This document shows, piece after piece, positions 1-5,618 of a DNA stretch of 5,618 nucleotides. The notes under the pieces were generated by a model. The model searched no databases and was not told the origin of the DNA. It saw only the letters and a list, made by a program, of their open reading frames with translations. Numbering within the stretch: the stretch's first letter is position 1; each line of letters opens with the position of its first letter. Origin of the DNA: an uncultured Verrucomicrobiota bacterium (GTDB lineage: Bacteria > Verrucomicrobiota > Verrucomicrobiia > Limisphaerales > UBA1096); assembly GCA_913050205.1 (NCBI GenBank), contig CAJXAU010000136.1, positions 1 through 5,618 of the forward strand, written 5' to 3'. A program made the position numbers and the translations under genes.

Positions 1-55
1 TGATAGCCATCATTGCCATTCTGGCAGGCCTACTTTTGCCTGCCTTGGCCAAGGC
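1..55 (+). repeat. Direct repeat copy 1, pilin helix coding segment
   Basis: Bases 1-55 are identical to 870-924, base for base and including all third codon positions. They encode the same part of the hydrophobic N-terminal helix in the two tandem genes. The copy may extend left beyond the window. Identity stops at base 56 (G against C), and the following codons differ at many synonymous sites. Confidence 0.95.
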
Positions 56-818
56 GAAAAGTAAAGCCACAGGCATTCACTGCCTTAATAACAACAAACA
101 ACTCGGCTTAGCCTGGCTGATGTATACCGAGGATTACGATGGCGACATGCCTCCGAACCAAAACGGCGGAGGGTCTAGAGGCTGGGTAAACGGCTGGATT
201 ACCTTTCAGGCCAATCGACCAGATAACACGAACATTTTATGGTTGGTAGGTTCAAAAAGTCAGGTTGGCCGTATGTACCCAAAACTTGGCCCATACACCT
301 CTTCACCAGGAATCTACAAATGTTCAGCAGACAAATATTCTGCCAAGATCGGAGGTAAGCCACATGCGCGTGTACGGAGTGTTTCCATGAACGGATTCAT
401 TGAGGGCGGTGCCTATGGAAAAAGACCAGGTAGCACTTGGTATTCCAGCTATAAACCATACAACAATATCAGCGACATCACCGGCAAAGATCAGGCAGGA
501 GCTTTTGGCGGCGGTGTTAGTTCGCCGACTGATCTTTGGGTTTTCGTTGACGAACATCCCGACAGCATCAACGACGGTTGGAACATAATGAACCCAACAA
601 GTGATGCAAGCTGGGTGGATCTCCCGGCCAGTTACCACAATGGTGGGTGCGGTTACTCCTTCGCCGACAATCACGCCGAAATTAAGATGTGGAAGGATCC
701 GGTACCCAAGTCAGAACCGGTACGTCAAAATTCCCGCAACGGCTTTGCCAACCGCGGCAAGCGTAAAGGGATGAACGATTACTGGTGGGTTATCGAACGA
801 TCCACTTCACGACTTTAA
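1..818 (+). CDS. Pseudopilin-like H-X9-DG family protein (5' end cut by window edge)
   Basis: The reading frame is already open at base 3 and ends with TAA at 816-818, so 271 codons are visible. Comparison with the next gene suggests that about 17 N-terminal residues are missing, including the prepilin cleavage site. The visible start is the end of a hydrophobic prepilin helix (IAIIAILAGLLLPALAKAK), which would anchor the protein in the inner membrane before assembly by a type II secretion or type IV pilus-like machine. Two cysteines (in GIHC and YKC), a 'DEHPDSINDG' motif and a C-terminal 'SYHN...FADNHAEIKMW' match the H-X9-DG pseudopilin-like family, although the final G is N here (H at 636-638, D-N at 666-671). 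The TTG at 36 lies inside the helix and is not the start. The protein is clearly a paralogue of the next gene, whose ATG lies 2 bases downstream. Its surface or secretion role is family inference; the specific partner is unknown. Confidence 0.88.
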   Translation, partial: IAIIAILAGLLLPALAKAKSKATGIHCLNNNKQLGLAWLMYTEDYDGDMPPNQNGGGSRGWVNGWITFQANRPDNTNILWLVGSKSQVGRMYPKLGPYTSSPGIYKCSADKYSAKIGGKPHARVRSVSMNGFIEGGAYGKRPGSTWYSSYKPYNNISDITGKDQAGAFGGGVSSPTDLWVFVDEHPDSINDGWNIMNPTSDASWVDLPASYHNGGCGYSFADNHAEIKMWKDPVPKSEPVRQNSRNGFANRGKRKGMNDYWWVIERSTSRL

Positions 819-820
819 GC

Positions 821-1648
821 ATGACCAAACGTACCAATCGAGGGTTTACCCTTATCGAGTTGCTGGTGGTGATAGCCATCATTGCCATTCTGGCAGGCCT
901 ACTTTTGCCTGCCTTGGCCAAGGCCAAGGAAAAGGCCAAGGGCATCACCTGCATGAACAGTAACAACCAGTTGACTATGGCCTGGCGGTTTTACACAGAG
1001 GATAACGATGGTTATCTCGTCGGCTCCGGCCGTGGCCAAATGCGGGGAAGAAAAATGATCCCTGAGTGGATCGGCGGCAACTGGCTGGACAAGAATAACC
1101 CACGTAAATCCGACAACTGGAACGTGGATTTGTGGATCAAGAAGCGCAATCTTCTCTACCCTCACGCCGGGAATAGCACGGAAATTTTCAACTGCCCCTC
1201 CGATAACAGCTACGGCATCAACAACAAGGGCGTACGGGTACCCCGCCTGCGCAGTCGTTCCATCAACAACTGGGTCGGTGGTCCTGGATGGGGAAACAGC
1301 GGCAGCCAATGGCGTGTTTACTTCAAGGACACCGATATGGTGGATCCGGGCCCCTCAAACACCTTCGTCCTACTGGACGAACGTGAGGACAGCATCAATG
1401 ACGGTTACTTCGTGGTCGATATGGCCGGTTGGCCGGGCAATTCATCCCGACTCGTGGACTATCCCGCCAGCTACCACAACAACGCTGCCGGCTTCTCGTT
1501 TGCGGATGGTCACGCTGAAATTAAGAAATGGCAGGATAAACGAACATCTCCGCCAATCAGCAAAAACAACATTCCGCTCAACGTCCCCATGGCCAACAGC
1601 AAGGACTTAATGTGGATGATGGAAAAGAGCACCCGTAGAAAACGATAA
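821..1648 (+). CDS. Pseudopilin-like protein, prepilin-type cleavage signal and H-X9-DG domain
   Basis: This complete gene encodes 275 residues. The N-terminus MTKRTNRG|FTLIELLVV is a textbook class III signal: a short basic leader, cleavage after Gly8, Phe at mature position 1 and Glu at +5. A single hydrophobic helix follows to about residue 31. Prepilin peptidase (PilD type) would cleave and methylate it at the inner membrane. The C-terminal part carries two conserved cysteines (Cys44, Cys125), a 'DEREDSINDG' motif (186-195) and the diagnostic H219-X9-D229-G230. The length and layout are normal for the family abundant in Planctomycetota and Verrucomicrobiota. ATG 821 was chosen over the in-frame GTG at 785 because it puts the leader at 8 residues and follows the upstream stop by 2 bases. 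No clear Shine-Dalgarno is present, so translational coupling is likely. The substrate or structure it serves is unknown. Confidence 0.92.
   Translation: MTKRTNRGFTLIELLVVIAIIAILAGLLLPALAKAKEKAKGITCMNSNNQLTMAWRFYTEDNDGYLVGSGRGQMRGRKMIPEWIGGNWLDKNNPRKSDNWNVDLWIKKRNLLYPHAGNSTEIFNCPSDNSYGINNKGVRVPRLRSRSINNWVGGPGWGNSGSQWRVYFKDTDMVDPGPSNTFVLLDEREDSINDGYFVVDMAGWPGNSSRLVDYPASYHNNAAGFSFADGHAEIKKWQDKRTSPPISKNNIPLNVPMANSKDLMWMMEKSTRRKR
870..924 (+). repeat. Direct repeat copy 2, pilin helix coding segment
   Basis: This is the second copy of the 55-base identical segment, inside the downstream pilin-like gene (residues 17 to about 35). The 869-base spacing equals one gene length, consistent with tandem duplication plus later homogenisation or local constraint. 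Confidence 0.95.
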
Positions 1649-1673
1649 TCCAGTCCAACAAATCTTTCGCACG

Positions 1674-1704
1674 GAAGCCCATCCAAACAGGATGGGCTTC
1701 TTTG
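1674..1704 (+). terminator. Intrinsic terminator after the pilin-like pair
   Basis: The arms GAAGCCCATCC (1674-1684) and GGATGGGCTTC (1690-1700) are perfect reverse complements, giving an 11-bp stem with a 5-base AAACA loop. The descending arm runs into TTT at 1701-1703. It begins 25 bases after the stop of the second pilin-like gene and separates that unit from the fusion gene. The U tract is short, but the stem is strong. Confidence 0.88.
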
Positions 1705-1862
1705 CGCTTGGCGAAGCGGATCGAACCAATCACCTGAACCGGGGGGAGAGTTAAGTGGTGACAAACAAACGTAACCGCAGCGGAGCAGTCACTTTTTTGA
1801 TGGTGTGACACCTCTATCGTTGACGATTGGCCTTTAAAAACGCAGTCTATCCGGCCTCTTGT
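1705..1862 (+). promoter_or_regulatory. Leader region of the fusion gene with alternative short hairpins
   Basis: This non-coding leader of 158 bases lies between the terminator and the ATG at 1863. GTCAC (1788-1792) can pair with GTGAC upstream (1758-1762), which places a T6 run (1793-1798) directly after the stem as in an attenuator, or with GTGAC downstream (1805-1809). GGTGT-G-ACACC at 1802-1812 is also a perfect interrupted palindrome, as seen in some operators. A TTGACG hexamer at 1820-1825 resembles a -35 box, but no convincing -10 follows. Arms of 5 bp are short enough to arise by chance. No known riboswitch was recognised. Confidence 0.3.
1755..1808 (+). CDS. Possible leader peptide ORF (17 codons)
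   Basis: A purine-rich GGGGGGAGAG (1741-1750) sits 4 bases before a GTG at 1755. A second in-frame GTG follows at 1758, and the stop is TGA at 1806-1808. From 1758 the peptide would be MTNKRNRSGAVTFLMV. This is the best Shine-Dalgarno-like element anywhere near the fusion gene, and the ORF spans the alternative hairpins of the leader. It has no run of a single regulatory amino acid (one Ser, one Gly), so classical amino-acid attenuation is not supported. It may well be chance. Confidence 0.2.
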   Translation: MVTNKRNRSGAVTFLMV

Positions 1863-4037
1863 ATGGCGCACACCATCCTGTTTATTTGCACCGGTAACGT
1901 CTGCCGCAGCCCAATGGCTGAAGGGCTGTTTCGGGATCTGGTCGAGAAAAACGAAGCCGATTTCTCCGTGAAATCGGCCGGAGTGGGCGCGCAGGACGGC
2001 CAATCACCATCGGAAAACTCGGTCCGTGCGATGCAGGATCTGGGGATCGACATCACCGCGCAGCGCAGTCAGATGCTCACCGCCGAACTCGCCGCCGAAG
2101 CCGACATGATTATCGGCATGACGCAGGGCCACGTGGAGATGGTAAACCTGATGTATCCACAGGCCGTCGATAAGACTTTCATGCTGCGGGAGTTCGATGA
2201 ATCCCTCCCGCTACATGAGCGCGAAATCGCCGACCCGATCGGTGGCTCGTATGAAATTTACTGCCTTTGCAGGGACCAAATCCGGGAAGGAATCGATTCA
2301 CTGTTGAACTCAATCAAATCAAACAAAGGGACAGCGGTTGGCCAAGCGCAACCGGTGGTGGAAATCTCATTCGGCTCAGATCACGCCGGCTACAAGCTCA
2401 AAAAAATCCTTATCCATTATCTTGAGGAAAAAGGCATTCTGGTCGCTGATTTTGGGTGTGACTCAGAGGACAGAACCGATTACCCCGAATTCGCACAGGA
2501 TGTAGCCGCAACAGTGGCCGCCCGCCAAAGTCGGCTGGGGATGTTGCTCTGCACCACCGGAGTGGGCATGAGTATAGCTGCGAACAAGACCCCCGGAATC
2601 CGAGCCGCTCTGGTAACGGACGAGGCCACGGCGATCAGCGCCCGTCAACACAACGACGCAAACGTGCTTTGCATTGGAGTGAACGGCATGGACGAAAACT
2701 TGGCCAAGCGGATACTCGACAAGTTCATTGAGACGCAGTTTGAAGTCGGCGGACGCCACGAACGCCGAGTGGCCAAGGTTGAAACCGGCGGCAGAGGTAT
2801 TGAGCACCAGTTGGCAACCATCGACCCGGAGATCGCCCAGGTCATTAGCCAGGAGACCACTCGACAGCAGGAAAACATCGAGCTGATCGCCAGCGAAAAT
2901 TTCACCAGCCCGGCAGTTATGCAGGTGCAGGGCTCCACACTGACCAACAAGTACGCCGAAGGCTACCCAGCCAAGCGCTGGTATGGTGGCTGTGAGTTTG
3001 TCGATGTCGCGGAGGAATTGGCCATCGAACGGGCCAAACAATTGTTTGGAGCGGAACACGCGAACGTCCAACCTCACTCCGGCAGCGGCGCAAACATGGC
3101 CGTTTATTTTTCCACACTTCAGCCGGGCGACAAAATTCTGACGATGGATCTGTCCCACGGTGGTCACCTGACTCACGGCAATAAGGCGAATTTCTCCGGC
3201 CGATTCTACGAAGTCATCCATTACGGGGTGAACTCGGAAACCGAGCAGATTGATTATGACAACCTCGCCAAGGTCGCGGCCGCGGAAAAGCCGGCCATGA
3301 TCACAGTCGGCGCCAGTGCCTATCCGCGTACGATTGACTTTGAACGGATGGGCCAGATTGCCCGGGATGTCGGGGCGTTGTTGTTGGCGGACATCGCGCA
3401 TATCGCAGGCCTCGTCGCCACCGGCCAACACCCCAGTCCGGTTGGCCACGCACATTTCGTCACCACCACCACACATAAGACTTTGCGCGGCCCGCGCGGC
3501 GGATTGATTCTCTGCGGTGACGAACACAAAAAACAGATCGATTCCCAGACTTTCCCCGGCATTCAGGGTGGCCCCCTGATGCACGTCATCGCGGCCAAGG
3601 CGGTCTGCCTTTTGGAAGCATCGCAACCTGAGTTTAAGCAGTATCAGGCACAGGTCGTGGCCAACGCCGCCGCCCTTGCCAACGGCCTGTCGAACAACGG
3701 GTTTCGTCTCGTCAGCGGAGGTACGGATAATCACCTCATGCTGGTAGATGTTGGATCCCGAGACATGACTGGCAAAGAAAGTCAGGCCGCTCTCGACGAA
3801 GCCGGAATCACCGTCAATAAGAATACCATTCCGTTTGAGACACGTTCGCCGTTCCAAGCCAGTGGGATACGCATCGGCAGCCCGGCCGTCACCACGCGCG
3901 GTATGGGCGAGGCGGAGATGGCCGATATCGCAGACATGATCAGCGAAGTGTTGCTGGACATAAAAAATGTTGACAAGCAGGAACAGGTCAGGCAGCGTGT
4001 GCGGCAACTGACTGCGAGATTCCCCTTGCCCTATTGA
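1863..4037 (+). CDS. rpiB-glyA: Trifunctional fusion: low-molecular-weight phosphatase - ribose-5-phosphate isomerase B - serine hydroxymethyltransferase
   Basis: One uninterrupted frame encodes 724 residues with three complete cytoplasmic enzymes. Residues 1 to about 153 are a low-molecular-weight phosphatase: P-loop C9-TGNVC-R15-S16, with general-acid D124-P125 in 'ADPIGGSYE'. Residues about 166-307 are RpiB, interconverting ribose-5-phosphate and ribulose-5-phosphate: D173-H174, catalytic C230 in 'CTTGVGMSIAANK', and H263 in 'RQHNDANVL', 33 residues later as in E. coli C66/H99. Residues about 313-724 are full-length SHMT, a PLP enzyme making glycine and methylene-tetrahydrofolate from serine: 'NKYAEGYP' (Y364, E366), 'HGGHLTHG', D510 and H513, PLP lysine K539 in 'TTTTHK', and substrate-binding R670. 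The usual separate lengths are about 150, 145 and 415 residues, so nothing is truncated. Linkers are about 12 and 5 residues. ATG 1863 is chosen because MAHTILFICTGN is the canonical phosphatase start. An in-frame TTG at 1827 would add 12 unconserved residues. No Shine-Dalgarno is visible at either site. Confidence 0.95.
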   Translation: MAHTILFICTGNVCRSPMAEGLFRDLVEKNEADFSVKSAGVGAQDGQSPSENSVRAMQDLGIDITAQRSQMLTAELAAEADMIIGMTQGHVEMVNLMYPQAVDKTFMLREFDESLPLHEREIADPIGGSYEIYCLCRDQIREGIDSLLNSIKSNKGTAVGQAQPVVEISFGSDHAGYKLKKILIHYLEEKGILVADFGCDSEDRTDYPEFAQDVAATVAARQSRLGMLLCTTGVGMSIAANKTPGIRAALVTDEATAISARQHNDANVLCIGVNGMDENLAKRILDKFIETQFEVGGRHERRVAKVETGGRGIEHQLATIDPEIAQVISQETTRQQENIELIASENFTSPAVMQVQGSTLTNKYAEGYPAKRWYGGCEFVDVAEELAIERAKQLFGAEHANVQPHSGSGANMAVYFSTLQPGDKILTMDLSHGGHLTHGNKANFSGRFYEVIHYGVNSETEQIDYDNLAKVAAAEKPAMITVGASAYPRTIDFERMGQIARDVGALLLADIAHIAGLVATGQHPSPVGHAHFVTTTTHKTLRGPRGGLILCGDEHKKQIDSQTFPGIQGGPLMHVIAAKAVCLLEASQPEFKQYQAQVVANAAALANGLSNNGFRLVSGGTDNHLMLVDVGSRDMTGKESQAALDEAGITVNKNTIPFETRSPFQASGIRIGSPAVTTRGMGEAEMADIADMISEVLLDIKNVDKQEQVRQRVRQLTARFPLPY

Positions 4038-4079
4038 GTTAGCCTCGAGCTGCCTACCCGACGGTTCGACTAATATCCC

Positions 4080-4101
4080 CCCGTAAAGAAGCGGGTTTTT
4101 T
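4080..4101 (+). terminator. Probable intrinsic terminator after the fusion gene
   Basis: CCCGT (4080-4084) pairs with GCGGG (4091-4095) around an AAAGAA loop, with one U-G closing pair, and is followed directly by TTTTTT (4096-4101). The stem is short but GC-rich, and the U tract is good. It starts 42 bases after the fusion stop. A further CCCG (4102-4105) could compete for the CGGG arm. Confidence 0.6.
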
Positions 4102-4109
4102 CCCGATTG

Positions 4110-4115
4110 GATAAT
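4110..4115 (+). promoter_or_regulatory. Possible -10 element of a rho promoter
   Basis: GATAAT matches TATAAT at five of six positions and lies between the terminator and rho. No TTGACA-like hexamer stands 16-18 bases upstream, so the call rests on the -10 and its position only. A promoter is expected here because the preceding transcript seems to end at 4101. Confidence 0.3.
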
Positions 4116-4159
4116 TCCCTTTGTAACGGACACACGCAGGGCGTATCTCCCCCGATTTT

Positions 4160-4180
4160 TTTAACACCCACGGTGTTGAG
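4160..4180 (+). promoter_or_regulatory. Hairpin abutting the rho start codon
   Basis: AACACC (4163-4168) and GGTGTT (4172-4177) are perfect complements around a 3-base CAC loop. The stem extends outward through U-G, U-A and U-G pairs to 4160/4180. The descending arm ends 3 bases before the ATG at 4184 and contains the only purine-rich segment (TTGAG) that could serve as a ribosome-binding site. It could therefore mask rho translation initiation. Known rho genes are autoregulated in their leaders; the mechanism here is inference. Confidence 0.4.
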
Positions 4181-4183
4181 CTG

Positions 4184-5618
4184 ATGAAAAACACGAGTCG
4201 TAAGCATAAAGGATCACGAAAGAAAAAATCCACCGGATTGGCCGCCACGGAAGCTGCCGCCGTCCGGAACAAATATCTGCGCGCCTACGGAGCCAAGGGA
4301 TCCCCCACCCCACCCATAGCGGACGTTGAAGACATGGAACTCGGTGACGAGCCGACCGGCGATGGAGAAACAGTCAACATGAGCCAGTTGCAGGCACTCG
4401 ACATGCCTGAACTCAACGAGATGGCCAAGGAACTGGAGATACCCAATTACGGCTCACTCCAGAAGCACGAACTGATCTTCCAGATTCTGCAGCGCAACGC
4501 CGAAAAAACCGGTGTTCTTTACACCGAGGGTGTGCTCGAGATTTTACCGGAAGGCTTCGGCTTTCTCCGCTCACAAAGTTTCAACTACCTGCCCTGCCCG
4601 GAGGACGTCTACGTTTCCCCATCACAGATTCGCCGTTTCGATCTGCAAACCGGCGACATCATCTCCGGCGAGATTCGGCGCCCCAAGGACAAGGAACGCT
4701 TCTTCGCTCTGGTCAAAGTTTCCTCCGTTGGCCACGAGGAACCGGAAAAGGCCAAGGACAAAATTCACTTCGATAACCTCACGCCGCTCTTCCCCGAGGA
4801 ACGTTTCTTTCTCGAGAATGATCCCACTGAATATTCAACGCGCGTGATGGATCTCGTCTGCCCGATCGGCAAAGGCACCCGCGGACTCATCGTGGCCCCG
4901 CCACGTACCGGTAAAACGGTGCTCATGCAAAACCTCGCCAACGCGATCATCAAGAATAACCCGGAGGTGTATCTCTTCATCCTGCTAATCGACGAGCGCC
5001 CGGAGGAGGTCACCGACATGATCCGCAACTGCGATGCAGCCGAGGTAATCAGTTCCACTTTTGACGAACCACCCGAGCGCCACGTGCAGGTGGCCGAGAT
5101 GGTCATTGAGAAGGCCAAGCGCATGGTCGAACACAAGAAGGACGTGATGATCCTGCTCGACTCCATCACCCGTCTGGCCCGCGCCTACAACACCGTTCAG
5201 CCCCATTCCGGCAAGATTCTCTCCGGCGGTGTGGACGCTAACGCCCTGCACAAGCCCAAGCGCTTCTTCGGTGCTGCCCGAAACGTCGAGGAGGGCGGTT
5301 CACTCACCATCTGTGCCACAGCATTGGTCGATACCGGTTCACGCATGGACGAGGTTATTTTTGAAGAGTTCAAGGGTACCGGCAACATGGAGGTGCACCT
5401 CGACCGGTCTCTCGTCGATCGTCGCATTTTCCCGTCCATCAACGTCGAGTTGTCCGGCACGCGAAAAGAGGAACTGCTTTACCACGAGCAGGAACTGCCG
5501 CGCATCGTCAACCTCCGACGCGCCCTCACCGGGGTTCCGCCTGTCGAGGCGATGGATCTGCTCCTCAACAAGCTCAAGCAGACCGACAACAACATCGAGT
5601 TTCTGCTCAAGATGGCCG
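4184..5618 (+). CDS. rho: Transcription termination factor Rho (3' end cut by window edge)
   Basis: Hexameric RNA-dependent ATPase and helicase that ends untranslated transcripts. 478 codons are visible and the frame is open at the edge; alignment by eye to E. coli Rho (419 residues) suggests only a handful of codons are missing. Residues 1 to about 64 form an extension with a very basic start (MKNTSRKHKGSRKKK) followed by an acidic stretch. The Rho N-terminal helical domain spans about 66-108. The cold-shock-like RNA-binding domain has GFGFLRS (124-130) and VYVSPSQIRRF (142-152), with F125, F127 and Y143 matching E. coli F62, F64 and Y80. The ATPase has Walker A APPRTGKT (238-245), LLIDERPEEVT (267-277), Walker B VMILLDS (321-327), the Q-loop region LSGGVDANALHKPKRFFGAARN (split at 346-356 and 357-367) and the R-loop EEFKGTGN (394-401). 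ATG 4184 is the first start in this frame after the preceding gene; its Shine-Dalgarno is weak. Confidence 0.95.
   Translation, partial: MKNTSRKHKGSRKKKSTGLAATEAAAVRNKYLRAYGAKGSPTPPIADVEDMELGDEPTGDGETVNMSQLQALDMPELNEMAKELEIPNYGSLQKHELIFQILQRNAEKTGVLYTEGVLEILPEGFGFLRSQSFNYLPCPEDVYVSPSQIRRFDLQTGDIISGEIRRPKDKERFFALVKVSSVGHEEPEKAKDKIHFDNLTPLFPEERFFLENDPTEYSTRVMDLVCPIGKGTRGLIVAPPRTGKTVLMQNLANAIIKNNPEVYLFILLIDERPEEVTDMIRNCDAAEVISSTFDEPPERHVQVAEMVIEKAKRMVEHKKDVMILLDSITRLARAYNTVQPHSGKILSGGVDANALHKPKRFFGAARNVEEGGSLTICATALVDTGSRMDEVIFEEFKGTGNMEVHLDRSLVDRRIFPSINVELSGTRKEELLYHEQELPRIVNLRRALTGVPPVEAMDLLLNKLKQTDNNIEFLLKMA

Noticed and set aside
785..820. GTG start for the second pilin-like gene, overlapping the first gene
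   Set aside because: It would place 20 residues before the cleavage glycine, whereas ATG 821 gives a typical 8-residue basic leader.
324..1309. Minus-strand open frames opposite the pilin-like genes
   Set aside because: They have no conserved motif or start signal, and the forward frames carry family motifs across the same bases.
1820..1850. Promoter with TTGACG as -35 for the fusion gene
   Set aside because: No TATAAT-like hexamer occurs 16-18 bases downstream; the nearest candidate (GTCTAT, 1845-1850) is poor and 19 bases away.
1827..1862. TTG start extending the fusion protein by 12 residues
   Set aside because: The added residues (MAFKNAVYPASC) do not resemble any phosphatase N-terminus, there is no Shine-Dalgarno, and the internal ATG gives the canonical family start.
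2463..4133. Long open frame of 556 codons on the minus strand opposite RpiB and SHMT
   Set aside because: The forward frame encodes unmistakable conserved enzymes here. The reverse translation has no recognisable domain and is explained by codon bias leaving the complementary frame free of stops.
4139..4162. Second terminator formed by GGG/CCC followed by T7 before rho
   Set aside because: The stem would be only 3 bp, too weak to call as a terminator; it is mentioned only as part of the rho leader layout.
4512..5460. Several open frames of 80-134 codons in and opposite rho
   Set aside because: All lie in other frames or on the reverse strand of a clearly conserved rho frame and show no family features.

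Overview
The window looks like a piece of a Verrucomicrobiota chromosome, or of a close PVC-group relative. The main evidence is a tandem pair of pseudopilin-like proteins of the H-X9-DG type. Each has, or in the truncated copy almost certainly had, a prepilin-type N-terminal signal, followed by the 'LAGLLLPALAKAK' helix. These families are strongly expanded in Verrucomicrobiota, Planctomycetota and Lentisphaerota. The assignment is an inference from family knowledge; no rRNA or other phylogenetic marker was compared. All genes found lie on the + strand.

Region 1 (1-1704): two tandem pseudopilin-like genes separated by 2 bases. The first is cut by the left window edge. The second is complete, and a strong intrinsic terminator (11-bp perfect stem) closes the unit. 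The two genes are identical at every base over 55 bases of the N-terminal helix and diverge sharply after that.

Region 2 (1705-4037): a leader of about 160 bases precedes one long gene of 724 codons. It encodes three complete enzymes in a single chain: a low-molecular-weight protein phosphatase (YwlE/Wzb type), ribose-5-phosphate isomerase B, and serine hydroxymethyltransferase. All three domains keep their recognisable catalytic residues, and the linkers are short. The domain order matches the order of separate genes in the Bacillus subtilis ywlE-rpiB-(ywlG)-glyA cluster, so this looks like an ancestral gene neighbourhood condensed into one polypeptide. It is the most notable feature of the window. 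It links pentose-phosphate interconversion, one-carbon metabolism and a phosphatase, but a joint function is not demonstrated. The leader holds a small ORF with a good ribosome-binding site and mutually exclusive short inverted repeats, so leader-based control is possible but unproven.

Region 3 (4038-5618): a 146-base spacer with a probable intrinsic terminator, a possible -10 element and a hairpin abutting the next start codon. It is followed by the transcription termination factor gene rho. Rho has a basic N-terminal extension of about 64 residues and is cut by the right edge only a few codons before its expected end.

No tRNA, rRNA, CRISPR array, insertion sequence or phage gene was recognised.
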